Translations under genes and position numbers: made by a program
Shown here: positions 1 through 8,463 of the stretch, piece after piece
How the letters are laid out: the number at the start of each line of letters is the position of its first letter
Numbering within the stretch: the stretch's first letter is position 1
Origin: Bacteroidota bacterium
GTDB taxonomy: Bacteria > Bacteroidota > Bacteroidia > NS11-12g > UBA9320
Length of the DNA stretch: 64,000 nt
Assembly (NCBI GenBank): GCA_002746305.1
Contig: NVWV01000004.1
Span: 124,001 to 188,000 of the forward strand
Reading direction: 5' to 3'
The notes under the pieces: model-generated
What the model was told of the DNA's origin: nothing
What the model saw: only the letters and a program-made list of their open reading frames with translations
Database searches by the model: none

Positions 1-644
1 ATGTTTTGAATAGGGCTCTTGTCGGCGTTTGGGTACTTTCTATAGTAGCGTTGTAAGTAATGTGCAGCAAGTTCTTCTTTGATGTCATAGTGTTCTGTCA
101 ATCTTATTAAATCCATCATTCGATTTAAAAGAATATCGGAATAAAAGCCTTTTTGACCCAATCTAAAAACACCATATACCCATCCAACTTGAAGAGAGGA
201 ATCTTGATATTCTGTTTTTTCAAACGTTGAAATAGTAGCAGAGTCTCCGCACTTACCTATAGCTTCTAATATATATGGTCTGTTACTGTTTTGTAATTCA
301 CCGTCAAAGGCAGACCTGAGGATAGGGAGTGCTTTAGGATGGCGTATTTGGCCAAGGGCTACAGCAGCTGCACGACGTGGCATAGGGTCTTGGTCAATTT
401 GCAACATTTGGTTTAGGTATGGAATAGCTAGAGTATCCTGAATGCTGGCAAACGCTAAAGCTGCAGCTATTCTATGTTTTTCTTTCTTTGCCTTCAAAAA
501 AGGTAGAAGTCCTCTGGTATCTCTACGATCCTGCATTTCATATATGTGAACCAACTTATCATCAGCAAAATCATTTTGATTGGTATTATTTGTATTGTCT
601 TTGCATGCGGTTAAGAATAGAATAAAAACTATGACATATTTCAT
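1..644 (-). CDS. HEAT-repeat lipoprotein, 3' end outside window
   Basis: The gene starts with ATG at 644 and stays open for 214 codons to the window edge, so the C-terminus is missing. The N-terminus is a lipoprotein signal (hydrophobic stretch, lipobox LTAC, Cys14). An Asn/Asp-rich linker follows, then helical HEAT-like repeats, for example RRAAAVALGQIRHPKALPIL and a related stretch AALAFASIQDTLAIPYL. Such repeats normally act as protein-protein scaffolds; the partner is unknown. The start is supported by a perfect -7 element whose last base is 8 positions upstream of the ATG, so the mRNA may be almost leaderless. It is divergent from the thioredoxin gene, and the two promoters share an 87-base gap. 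The fold is fairly sure; the function is not known. Confidence 0.75.
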   Translation of the reverse strand, partial: MKYVIVFILFLTACKDNTNNTNQNDFADDKLVHIYEMQDRRDTRGLLPFLKAKKEKHRIAAALAFASIQDTLAIPYLNQMLQIDQDPMPRRAAAVALGQIRHPKALPILRSAFDGELQNSNRPYILEAIGKCGDSATISTFEKTEYQDSSLQVGWVYGVFRLGQKGFYSDILLNRMMDLIRLTEHYDIKEELAAHYLQRYYRKYPNADKSPIQN

Positions 645-651
645 TGTGAGA

Positions 652-659
652 CAAAGGTA
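652..659 (-). promoter_or_regulatory. -7 promoter element for the HEAT lipoprotein gene
   Basis: Reads TACCTTTG on the minus strand, an exact match to TAnnTTTG. Only seven bases separate it from the ATG at 644, which implies a very short or absent leader. Confidence 0.7.
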
Positions 660-719
660 TATAACATCCTTTTATAGCTCAATCAATTTAAATATTTACG
701 AAGCACCATATTCCTGTTT

Positions 720-727
720 TACCTTTG
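720..727 (+). promoter_or_regulatory. -7 promoter element for thioredoxin
   Basis: TACCTTTG, exact TAnnTTTG match. Four bases separate its G from the ATG at 732, so transcription probably starts at or next to the start codon. Confidence 0.75.
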
Positions 728-731
728 TACT

Positions 732-1049
732 ATGTCGGTAATAGTATCTATAGATAAAGATTTTCAAGATATACTTAGTAGCAACAGTAAGGTTGTAGTT
801 AAATATTTTGCAAACTGGTGTGGTAGCTGTAAGCTATTTGCCCCGAAGTATAAAAGACTCTCAGAAGACGAACGTTTTGGTGAAATTACTTTTTTAGATG
901 TGAATGCTGAAGAAAGTCCAGAAGCTAGAAAAGCAGCTGGAGTTGACAGTTTACCTTTTTTTGCTGTTTTTAAGGAGGGCCAATTAGTAGAAGGTGTTGC
1001 CACAAGTAAAGAGGATAAATTGGTTGAAATGCTAAATAATATAAAATGA
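732..1049 (+). CDS. Thioredoxin-family protein
   Basis: A 105-residue single-domain thioredoxin fold. The redox motif is Trp29-Cys30-Gly-Ser-Cys33 (WCGSC, where classic thioredoxin has WCGPC), and the cis-proline loop is seen as VDSLPFF. It has no signal peptide, so it is expected to be a cytoplasmic disulfide reductase or a reductant for a peroxiredoxin. The Ser in place of Pro in the active site usually raises the redox potential. It overlaps the next small gene by four bases (ATGA), so the two are translationally coupled. A -7 element lies immediately before the ATG. Family assignment is secure; the exact electron acceptor is not visible, though a 2-Cys peroxiredoxin is encoded 3 kb away on the other strand. 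Confidence 0.9.
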   Translation: MSVIVSIDKDFQDILSSNSKVVVKYFANWCGSCKLFAPKYKRLSEDERFGEITFLDVNAEESPEARKAAGVDSLPFFAVFKEGQLVEGVATSKEDKLVEMLNNIK

Positions 1050-1288
1050 AAATTCCAGTAATTAAAAAAATCGTAGAAGCATATACATTAGAGGAACTTC
1101 ACAAAGCAGAAACGGCTTTATATGAAGAGCGAGATATAGAAATAAAAATATCTGGTGAAGATGAGGGAGAGCAACTAACCCATGTATTAGCAGCAGTGTT
1201 TATAAAAGAACATATGATGGAAAATAGCTCAGATCTAAAAACAGCAATAAGAGAATACACGTTAAGAGTAAGGAACAGCATTTCATAG
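1046..1288 (+). CDS. Small conserved-looking protein coupled to thioredoxin
   Basis: An 80-residue acidic, helical, cytoplasmic protein (starts MKIPVIKKIVEAYTLEEL) whose start codon overlaps the thioredoxin stop by four bases. I do not recognise the family with certainty. Many Bacteroidota have a short uncharacterised protein directly after this type of thioredoxin (DUF6952-like), and the opening KIPVIKKIVE resembles those, but the rest does not align by eye. No cysteines are present, so it is not itself a redox carrier. The tight coupling suggests a stoichiometric partner or accessory of the thioredoxin; that is inference. Confidence 0.65.
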   Translation: MKIPVIKKIVEAYTLEELHKAETALYEERDIEIKISGEDEGEQLTHVLAAVFIKEHMMENSSDLKTAIREYTLRVRNSIS

Positions 1289-1327
1289 TATTGCTCTTTT
1301 ATTAATTCTTGAAAATAATTAATAAAT

Positions 1328-2563
1328 TCAATTGGTAAGTGAATGCAGAAGTTTGTTTAGTTCTTCTTGGCTAAGTATAGTATATTCAGTAGTTCCAGAC
1401 TTTCCGGAAGATCCGTTTGAATAACCACTGCCACCCCTTCCTCCTGAAATATCTACTTCTAGTATAGTAGCTAAAGTTAGTATGTCAAGGTCACTAAATA
1501 CCTTAATTGATCCTCCATTTCCCCCTGGTCCTCCAGCACCTTGGTCTCCATCGCTTCCATCACTTCCGCAGTTTCCATTTATATCTGCTCCTCCTCCAGA
1601 ACCACCATCGCCATAATCTCCACCATTTCCTCCACGTCCACCTGAAGCATTGATTTTAATGGTGCAGTTAATAGGTAGGTTATAGATTTTTATCGTGTTT
1701 TTAGCATAGACCTGCAATTCAACTTGGCCTTTTTTTCTTTTTGAGATTACAAGTTCAATTTTGTCTCCAGAGTGCCCTCTTTCTCCAGAGTAGCCATCCT
1801 CTCCGTCGTCTCCATCTTGTCCAGCGGACCCGTCGTATCCTGAAGCCCCTGATTCTCCTTTTCTTCCAGATAGACCGATATGACTTAATGAAAGAAGTTC
1901 TAGAGTCTGAATGGGAATGATTTTATATTCCTTGATGCCAAGGTTTCTGTGAACCAATTGAAGACCTACTTTCTGTGGGTTTCTAATCAAGGTAGGTGTG
2001 TATTTAAAAGATACTACGGAATTTAAGATTAAGGAATCTGAGAAGGTCCATTCGAAATCGTAGAACCTAAAAGCAGCGTATGCGGAATTGGGTGTTATTG
2101 TGTATGTTCTAAAAGCGGTTTCAATTTTGATTTCCTTTTTAAAGTTGGTGTAAGGAACAATTTCGTAGATATCTGCATATACTTTAGTAATAGGGGGGAG
2201 GTTATAGGTAATGATTTTTGAAAACAGTTGTTTGCCTTTTTGTATTCTAATTTTAAGTTCCAGAACATTCTTATTCTCAATTAGGGCCTTTCGGTTAATT
2301 TTTATCAGACCGTTATTAAATCTGGCTTGGTTGGATTCAATAAAAAAAATACTCCAACTTAGATTTCCTCTACCCAAACCTTTTGTATAACGGATACTTC
2401 CATCCTCATGAGTAATTCTAAATGCTATGCGAGTTACATTGGTGACATATAGATCCTGAAAATTATTTAAAAGTTCAATGTCAGAGATATACTTTCGAGC
2501 AAAAATGGATGTACTCGATAAACAAGCTGTAAGACAGAGGAGGTAAATTGGATAGGATCTCAT
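1328..2563 (-). CDS. Secreted collagen-like glycine-rich protein
   Basis: 411 residues. The N-terminus is a signal sequence with a possible lipobox (LTAC, Cys14); cleavage after SIFA is an alternative. Residues about 25-225 form an unrecognised, probably beta-rich region. Residues 230-268 are 13 uninterrupted Gly-X-Y triplets (collagen-like), and residues about 308-350 are a second, looser Gly/Asn/Asp-rich segment. The two are separated by a basic beta-strand region (KRKKGQVELQVYAKN). No T9SS tail is visible. Collagen-like triplets in bacteria form trimeric surface stalks; here charged X and Y residues (Asp, Glu, Arg, Lys) replace hydroxyproline. It lies just downstream of a broken T9SS gene on the same strand. 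The cellular role is unknown. Confidence 0.75.
   Translation of the reverse strand: MRSYPIYLLCLTACLSSTSIFARKYISDIELLNNFQDLYVTNVTRIAFRITHEDGSIRYTKGLGRGNLSWSIFFIESNQARFNNGLIKINRKALIENKNVLELKIRIQKGKQLFSKIITYNLPPITKVYADIYEIVPYTNFKKEIKIETAFRTYTITPNSAYAAFRFYDFEWTFSDSLILNSVVSFKYTPTLIRNPQKVGLQLVHRNLGIKEYKIIPIQTLELLSLSHIGLSGRKGESGASGYDGSAGQDGDDGEDGYSGERGHSGDKIELVISKRKKGQVELQVYAKNTIKIYNLPINCTIKINASGGRGGNGGDYGDGGSGGGADINGNCGSDGSDGDQGAGGPGGNGGSIKVFSDLDILTLATILEVDISGGRGGSGYSNGSSGKSGTTEYTILSQEELNKLLHSLTN
1760..1876 (-). repeat. Collagen-like Gly-X-Y codon repeat
   Basis: Thirteen consecutive Gly-X-Y codon triplets (residues 230-268) inside the glycine-rich gene, with no interruption. Codons differ between units, so the repeat is at protein level and not a recent DNA tandem expansion. 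Confidence 0.85.
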
Positions 2564-2732
2564 ATGAATCCTATATCAAAAATCTTGCAAAAGTTTTTGG
2601 CTTTGTTTTAAGGAGTTTTAGAAATTTTGATGCCCAGTTATATGACCATAAAATTCAGATTTTTGGACATTAAAACGAAACGCATACATGATGAATGCAT
2701 ATACAAAGTGATGATGTATAGTTTAAAAGGTC

Positions 2733-4151
2733 TTATTCTACAATAAATCGGGACATATATTTAGTCTTTCCTAGTACGCCAATAAATACATAAACTCCAG
2801 ACTTCCATTGGCTAATGTCAAGATGGGTTGTGTTTTTAAATTCACCGATTTTATTTCCTAGAATATCATAAATAGTAATTTGGTCTAATTCTTTATTCCG
2901 GGTGATACGATTTTGTGATGGATTGGGATAAATAGATAGTGATTTAATTTGGTTACGAGATACACCACTAGTTGATGAAACTCTTATTCTAAAGGTTCTA
3001 AGAGTAACAGCATTAATAGGACACGCATTGTCTTTTGCAGATATAATAAATGAATAGGGCAGGTTACTGGAATCTGATGGGGATGTCTGCCAACAGAATC
3101 TTCCTGTTTGAAATCTGTCAGTTGTATTGAGAACGGTGAAAGACGATCCTGGAATGGTGTGATCCCAACTTATTCTAACTGAATCTGGTTCAGGGGAGAT
3201 GCCGGTGGTGGAGGTACAAATACGTGATCGTTTGTAGTAATATTAAAACAGATTAGGTCCCCCGCTTCCACATAATATACATATGGGCCATCTATTTCTG
3301 GTGGATTATTATCTGGGCATGTGGTGCTTTTTATAAAAACCTCTTTGTGTATATTTCCAATCTCCTGATATACTCTGCTAACATCTTTTCTCCATTCCGT
3401 TTGAAGTATTGAGATTGGGGCTGATTGGTTACCGTGAGTAGTTATGAATATGGCATCACCTGTTGATGGGTCAAATGATATATCTCCAAGATTGTCATTA
3501 TCTGAGTCATAGGTTTGCAAAGGATAGCTTCCAGAATAAGGAGTCAAGTAGTCAACTGGTAAAGCTCTATTGATTAAGGTTGGGGCAAGTTTAAAGGACA
3601 ATGAGTCATTATCTTTGGTGTCATGTGCCTCTCCATTTAGAGAAAATGATTGATTTACACAGCTTTGATAGTAAGAGGGAGATACAATAATGGCTGAGGA
3701 GTTATTACCAAAACCACATGTCTTAAAATCGGAGTAAACAAAAAATGCTGATGCTGGATTAGTGATAGTGTTAATGTCTGCACTTCTAACTCCACATATA
3801 GCGTCTATTCTATAGTTGCAACATCCACTTAAGGCACTGTATTTTGTATCTGAGAGGTCTAAATTTGTTTCATATACTACATTGTAATTAAATAGAGTCT
3901 TTGCACAATTCAGATAATGCTTGGAGCTTGATTTTTTTGATAAATCAGTTATAGATATAATTCCAGTATTACAGCTTAGTGAAGATGTAATGTCTGAAGC
4001 CGAAAAATTAGAGTCATTCTGATTTACTGTAAAATGATAACTAATCTTTAAATTATTTGTATTTTGGTATTCAATGTACCCTCCATAGGAGGGTGATAGC
4101 TTGTGTACTGAAAAAAATAAGTATTGTGAATATAGAAATGAGGGTTCTCAT
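2733..4151 (-). pseudogene. T9SS cargo protein broken by two indels
   Basis: Reading the minus strand from ATG 4151 gives a signal peptide (MRTLISIFTILIFF...) that then runs into a stop. The protein clearly continues in the +1 frame (SPSYGGYIEY, like the start of Bacteroidota PKD-like adhesins) through a long cysteine-containing extracellular region. That frame ends at 3170, but the coding signal continues in the original frame as PEPDSVRISWD to a T9SS type A sorting tail (IYPNPSQNRIT, DILGNKIGEF, SGVYVF) and stop at 2733. Removing one T from a T7 run (4111-4117) and adding one C at a C4 run (3193-3196) restores a single ORF of about 472 codons. This is either a decayed gene or two homopolymer errors. 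The product would be secreted and surface-anchored. Confidence 0.75.
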
Positions 4152-4198
4152 ATTTATGAGACGAATGAAGTATTAAAACGTTGCATTATCAAACGAAA

Positions 4199-4227
4199 AA
4201 AGTCGCTTGCCAATAGCAAGCGACTTT
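4199..4227 (-). terminator. Terminator of peroxiredoxin gene
   Basis: A perfect 12-bp stem (AAAGTCGCTTGC) with a 5-base loop, followed on the minus strand by a T-rich run. It lies 30 bases after the peroxiredoxin stop. Confidence 0.85.
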
Positions 4228-4257
4228 AATTTTAAAAATATTAAAAGAATAAATTTC

Positions 4258-4890
4258 TTAGTTTTTTGATAGGTAGTCAGCAACACCGTCAAAAGTTGCA
4301 TTCATAGCTTCTTTACCTTCAGTCCAATTTGCAGGGCATACTTCACCGTGTGTATCTAAATGAATTAATGAGTCAAGCATTCTCATAGCTTCATCAACAT
4401 TTCTACCCAATGGTAGATCGTTAACTAATTGATGCCTAACCGTACCTTCTTTATCAATTAAGAAAAGGCCTCTATATGCTATCATTGGGCCAGTGGCAAT
4501 AAGCTCATTGTTCTCATTGTAGTCATATTCTCCTGCGAGCACACCGTAGTTAGTGCTTATTGTTTTTGCAGTGTCAGCTACTATTGGGTAAGTTATTCCT
4601 TGAATACCTCCATTGTTTTTTGGCATTTGTAACCATCCCCAATGACTTTCTTCTGTATCTGTAGAACAGGCTACTATTTTACATCCCTTACTTTCAAACT
4701 CTGCAAGCCTAGCCTGAAAAGCATGAAGTTCTGTTGGACAAACAAACGTGAAATCTTTCGGGTAAAAGAAGAAAATTACGTAACTGTTTCCTTTGTATTG
4801 TTCCAAAGAAAAATTTTCTATTATTTCTTCTCCATTAATTACTGCTCCTGCATTAAATTCTGGAGCTTTTCTTCCTACTAGTACTGACAT
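4258..4890 (-). CDS. Typical 2-Cys peroxiredoxin (AhpC/Prx1 type)
   Basis: 210 residues, the usual length for the family. It reduces hydrogen peroxide and organic peroxides using the peroxidatic Cys51 (in FTFVCPTELHAF) and the resolving Cys185 (in GEVCPANW), and is recycled by thioredoxin. The reading frame extends upstream to 4932. A perfect -7 element at 4915-4922 would start the mRNA near 4908, which excludes that extension; the ATG at 4890 (MSVLVGRKAPEF) also fits the family start. The gene is monocistronic with a strong terminator. The thioredoxin at 732 is a plausible reductant but is not co-transcribed. Confidence 0.95.
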   Translation of the reverse strand: MSVLVGRKAPEFNAGAVINGEEIIENFSLEQYKGNSYVIFFFYPKDFTFVCPTELHAFQARLAEFESKGCKIVACSTDTEESHWGWLQMPKNNGGIQGITYPIVADTAKTISTNYGVLAGEYDYNENNELIATGPMIAYRGLFLIDKEGTVRHQLVNDLPLGRNVDEAMRMLDSLIHLDTHGEVCPANWTEGKEAMNATFDGVADYLSKN

Positions 4891-4914
4891 ATTTATGTTT
4901 TTAATTTTGTAATA

Positions 4915-4922
4915 CAAAGATA
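4915..4922 (-). promoter_or_regulatory. -7 promoter element for peroxiredoxin; decides the start
   Basis: TATCTTTG on the minus strand, exact TAnnTTTG. It lies inside the longest possible reading frame, so the upstream start at 4932 cannot be in the transcript. Confidence 0.75.
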
Positions 4923-5000
4923 CGAGTAACATTGATTGCTAAGGTCATTTTAGCATTGGTAATTCATATAGTAAAATAGAATATACCAATGAGCAAATGC

Positions 5001-5516
5001 TCAGTTGCTTTGCTTTTCATAATGTCGTAAATATTCTTTGCTTTTATCTACATACACTTGAGCATTTAGTTTGATGCCTTCAATTTGTTCTTTAGATAAA
5101 GATTTTACAACTTTAGCAGGAGCTCCAAGTACCAATGAGAATGGAGGAATAATGGTTTCTGAGGTGACGAGGGCATTGGCTCCTATAATAGAGAACTCTC
5201 CAATTTTTGCATTGTTAAGGACTGTTGCGTTCATGCCTATAAGAACATTATTCTCTAATAAAGCACCGTGTACTATGGCTCCATGGCCAATGATACACTC
5301 TTTTCCTATTGTGGTTGGGTCATTTGGATCACAATGAATTACTGCATTATCCTGAATATTAGTTCTATCGCCTATGGATATTGAGTCGCTGTCTCCTCGA
5401 ATGACAGCACCAAACCAAATGCTCACTTCATCTCCCAGTGTTACATTGCCAATTATGGTAGCCGTTGGAGCAATAAAAACTCTGTTCCCTTTAATAATAG
5501 GAGTGGATAGGTTCAT
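5001..5516 (-). CDS. Gamma-carbonic anhydrase-like hexapeptide protein
   Basis: 171 residues of left-handed beta-helix built from hexapeptide repeats (for example IGNVTLGDEVSIWFGAVIRG, IGHGAIVHGALL, IGMNATVL). The three histidines that bind the metal in gamma-class carbonic anhydrases are present (VIH and GHGAIVH), and the C-terminal APAKVVKSL segment is typical of the YrdA/PaaY group. The length matches. It probably forms a trimer with zinc or iron between subunits. Whether it hydrates CO2 or acts as an acyl-related enzyme cannot be told from sequence. It sits downstream of the acyltransferase gene on the same strand, 51 bases away, so they may share a transcript. Confidence 0.88.
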   Translation of the reverse strand: MNLSTPIIKGNRVFIAPTATIIGNVTLGDEVSIWFGAVIRGDSDSISIGDRTNIQDNAVIHCDPNDPTTIGKECIIGHGAIVHGALLENNVLIGMNATVLNNAKIGEFSIIGANALVTSETIIPPFSLVLGAPAKVVKSLSKEQIEGIKLNAQVYVDKSKEYLRHYEKQSN

Positions 5517-5567
5517 ATAATTTATATAGGTAGTTCAGATGTTTTTGAGTGAGCAAAACGAGTAAGA

Positions 5568-6431
5568 TCAGCTTTCTTTTTTGCGTTTCCAACGTTTGTG
5601 TGTCCAAAGCCAGTATTCGGGTTGAGCAATAATTTGTTCTTCCAGTTTTTTAGTATGGAGTTCTGTTATTTCTCCATCAGATGTGTTCTTTGGATCGTTA
5701 CACAGGACTGAAATGTCCAATGAATAAAATCCTCGCTTGATTTTATTAATAGCACCGTATACTACGGGTATGTTATACTTTTTTGCAAATTTTTCTGTTC
5801 CCAAAGCAATTGCTGTATCTTGATTGAGAAATGTGGTCCAATGTACGTTTTTACTATAGGTTGGACTTTGATCTGCCCCAAATATAGTCATTTGAGGAGT
5901 GTTGTGTTTCTCTTTAAAGTAGGAAAATGATTCTTTGGTTGTAACCATTCTGAGGCCAAACTTGCCTCTGGAGGATTTCATTTTTTTGTCAAAAAAGAGG
6001 TTACTCAACTTACTGTAGAGAGCCACTGTGTCATGCGGAACCTGATGGTCTATGCCTGACGCAAGAATCTCCCAGTTATTGTAATGACCACCAACTATAA
6101 TGAGATCTTTACCTTTATCAAAATAGGGTTGTAGTATTTCGGCATTGGTTACTACAAATCTTTGGTTAATTTCTTTTTGTGAAATGCTGAAAAGCTTAAC
6201 ACTCTCTACTATGAGATCACATAGATGATTATAGAACTTACGGCATATCGTCTTTATTTCTTGCGGTGATTTATTGGGAAAGGAGTTTTCTAGGTTCACC
6301 ATGACCACTTTTTTGCGATATGGAATGATATGATAGAAAACAAGTGATAACAAGTTAGAAATCCCATACAATACCCAATAGGGTAGATAGGAGAGCGGTT
6401 TTAGTATGAGATAGTAAAGTGCTTGACTCAC
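5568..6431 (-). CDS. LpxL/HtrB-type lysophospholipid (lipid A) acyltransferase
   Basis: 287 residues with one N-terminal membrane segment and the acyltransferase signature HYNNWE (H-X4-E) at about residue 115. The later GADQSP motif is also typical of lipid A late acyltransferases and related enzymes that move acyl chains onto lipid A or other acyl acceptors at the inner membrane. The start is GTG at 6431. A perfect -7 element ends only five bases upstream, so the message appears leaderless with a GTG start. No other lipid A gene is adjacent. The precise donor and acceptor are not predictable. Confidence 0.85.
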   Translation of the reverse strand: MSQALYYLILKPLSYLPYWVLYGISNLLSLVFYHIIPYRKKVVMVNLENSFPNKSPQEIKTICRKFYNHLCDLIVESVKLFSISQKEINQRFVVTNAEILQPYFDKGKDLIIVGGHYNNWEILASGIDHQVPHDTVALYSKLSNLFFDKKMKSSRGKFGLRMVTTKESFSYFKEKHNTPQMTIFGADQSPTYSKNVHWTTFLNQDTAIALGTEKFAKKYNIPVVYGAINKIKRGFYSLDISVLCNDPKNTSDGEITELHTKKLEEQIIAQPEYWLWTHKRWKRKKES

Positions 6432-6435
6432 AGGG

Positions 6436-6443
6436 CAAATTTA
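6436..6443 (-). promoter_or_regulatory. -7 promoter element for the acyltransferase gene
   Basis: TAAATTTG on the minus strand; four bases before the GTG start. Candidate leaderless promoter, lying just after the typA terminator. Confidence 0.65.
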
Positions 6444-6469
6444 ATTTTGTTATTGTACTTATAAAACAA

Positions 6470-6502
6470 AAAAAGGTTCAGGTTAAATACCTGAACCTTT
6501 TT
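6470..6502 (-). terminator. Terminator of typA
   Basis: A 14-bp stem (AAAAAGGTTCAGGT) with a 5-base loop, followed by a T-rich run on the minus strand, 20 bases after the typA stop. Confidence 0.88.
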
Positions 6503-6521
6503 GTTTTATAAAAAGCGTTAC

Positions 6522-8333
6522 TTAATTAGCGAATGCAGCATTTCTAGCTCTCTTACGCTCATGTTCCTTTAAGTGTATTTTACGAAGGCGGATATTCTCT
6601 GGAGTTACCTCAACATACTCATCTGCTTGTATGTACTCCAAAGCTTCTTCTAGTGTGAATATTTGAGGTGGAACAATTTTGATCTTTTCATCGGCTCCAC
6701 TGCTCCTTACGTTACTTTGTTTCTTAGCCTTGGTAAGATTAACAACCACATCACCAGGGCGTGAGTGTTCACCTACCACTTGACCTTCATATATAGCTTG
6801 ATTTGACTCTACAAAGAACTTTCCCCTATCTTGTAAGTTGTTCAAAGAATAAGGAATAGCACCTCCATTTTCCATGCTGATAAGAGATCCATTGATACGT
6901 TGAGGAATATTACCTTTGTGTTCTTGGAACTCCTTAAACCTATGAGAAATTATAGCTTCACCTTGTGTGGTTGTCAGGAGTGTATTTCTTAGGCCAATAA
7001 TTCCTCTAGATGGTATTTCAAATTCTAAGTGCATTACATCACCTTTTGGCTCCATTGTAAGCATATTACCTTTACGTGTCGAAACAAACTCTATTACCTT
7101 ACCGCTATGGTGTTCAGGAACGTCAATTGTAAGTTCTTCAATGGGTTCACATTTTACACCATCTATTTCTTTAATAATTACACGAGGCTGACCTATTTGT
7201 AGTTCGTATCCTTCTCTACGCATAGTCTCTATAAGTACTGCTAAATGAAGAACTCCTCTTCCAAAAACCAAGAAAGAATCAGCAGCATTGGTTTCTTTTA
7301 GCTTCATAGCTAAGTTTCGCTCTAGCTCTAGTTCCAGTCTATCTTTAATATGTCTACTTGTTACAAATTTCCCTTCTTTACCAAAGAATGGAGAATCATT
7401 AATGGTAAATAACATACTGATTGTAGGTTCGTCAATAGTAATTGACGGAAGAGCTTCTGGATTTTCAGGGTCAGAAATGGTATCGCCGATTTCAAATCCT
7501 TCTAGTCCTGTAATTGCACAGATATCTCCTGCAGTTACTTTTTCTACTTTCACTTTTGCCAATCCATCATAAACGAATAGTTCCTTAATCTTTGATTTTG
7601 TAACAGAACCATCTCTTTTTACGAGAGATACCTGTTGGTTTGGGATAAGTTCTCCTCTTTTCAATTTCCCAATTGCAATACGGCCAGTGTATTTACTAAA
7701 ATCAAGAGAAGTAATCATCATTTGAGAATTACCTTTCTCTTGTACTGGTGCAGGAACATGATCTATAATTGCATCTAAAACTGCAAACATGTTGTCAGTT
7801 GGTTTTTGCCAATCCGCACTCATCCATCCATTTTTGGCACTACCATAAAGGGTTTCAAAATCCAATTGATCTTCGTTTGCATCCAAAGCAAACATTAAGT
7901 CAAATACTTTTTCGTGTACTTCATCAGGAGTACAATTCTCTTTGTCAACTTTATTGATAACAACGACGGGCTTTAGTCCAGCTTCAAGTGCTTTTTCAAG
8001 TACGAAACGTGTTTGAGGCATAGGTCCTTCAAATGCATCTACAAGAAGTAATACACCGTCAGCCATATTCATTACACGCTCAACTTCTCCACCAAAATCA
8101 CTGTGACCAGGAGTGTCAATTATATTAATTTTAGTGCCTTTGTATTGCACAGAAACGTTCTTCGAAAGAATAGTAATACCACGCTCTTTTTCAAGATCAT
8201 TATTATCCATTACAAGCTCACCAGGTTTTTGGTGATCTTTAAAGAATTGACAGGCCTCAAGAATCTTATCTACTAAGGTAGTTTTGCCGTGGTCAACGTG
8301 AGCTATAATAGCAACGTTTCTAATATTCTGCAT
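6522..8333 (-). CDS. typA: Ribosome-associated GTPase TypA/BipA
   Basis: 603 residues, the family length. It is a translational GTPase with elongation-factor architecture that binds the ribosome and helps late 50S assembly and stress growth. The G1 motif AHVDHGKTT, G2-G3 (ERGITI, DTPGHSDFGGEVERV) and G4 (INKVDK) are intact. The EF-G-like domains and the TypA-specific C-terminal domain (SNVRSSGADEKIKIVPP) follow. The frame is open upstream to 8543, but a perfect -7 element at 8356-8363 and the dnaA terminator lie in that extension. The start is therefore ATG 8333 (MQNIRNVAIIAHVDHGK). It is flanked by strong terminators, so it is a single-gene unit. Confidence 0.96.
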   Translation of the reverse strand: MQNIRNVAIIAHVDHGKTTLVDKILEACQFFKDHQKPGELVMDNNDLEKERGITILSKNVSVQYKGTKINIIDTPGHSDFGGEVERVMNMADGVLLLVDAFEGPMPQTRFVLEKALEAGLKPVVVINKVDKENCTPDEVHEKVFDLMFALDANEDQLDFETLYGSAKNGWMSADWQKPTDNMFAVLDAIIDHVPAPVQEKGNSQMMITSLDFSKYTGRIAIGKLKRGELIPNQQVSLVKRDGSVTKSKIKELFVYDGLAKVKVEKVTAGDICAITGLEGFEIGDTISDPENPEALPSITIDEPTISMLFTINDSPFFGKEGKFVTSRHIKDRLELELERNLAMKLKETNAADSFLVFGRGVLHLAVLIETMRREGYELQIGQPRVIIKEIDGVKCEPIEELTIDVPEHHSGKVIEFVSTRKGNMLTMEPKGDVMHLEFEIPSRGIIGLRNTLLTTTQGEAIISHRFKEFQEHKGNIPQRINGSLISMENGGAIPYSLNNLQDRGKFFVESNQAIYEGQVVGEHSRPGDVVVNLTKAKKQSNVRSSGADEKIKIVPPQIFTLEEALEYIQADEYVEVTPENIRLRKIHLKEHERKRARNAAFAN

Positions 8334-8355
8334 AATACTTAATCTAAAATGGCTG

Positions 8356-8363
8356 CAAAGGTA
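8356..8363 (-). promoter_or_regulatory. -7 promoter element for typA; decides the start
   Basis: TACCTTTG on the minus strand, exact TAnnTTTG, 22 bases upstream of ATG 8333 and inside the longer open frame. Confidence 0.75.
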
Positions 8364-8404
8364 GTCTTTTAATTGAGGAGTTTTGTTACTAATAAATGGT
8401 CTAA

Positions 8405-8447
8405 AATAAGAAAGCCCTTGACACAAGGTGTCAAGGGCTTTCTTATT
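8405..8447 (-). terminator. Strong terminator of dnaA
   Basis: A perfect 19-bp stem (AATAAGAAAGCCCTTGACA) with loop CAAGG, 17 bases after the dnaA stop. It is the longest perfect hairpin I found in the window and separates dnaA from typA. Confidence 0.9.
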
Positions 8448-8463
8448 TACTAAATGTCTATCT

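Noticed and set aside
1299..1325. AT-only inverted repeat after the small thioredoxin partner
   Set aside because: TTATTAATT/AATTAATAA has no GC pairs; too weak to call a terminator.
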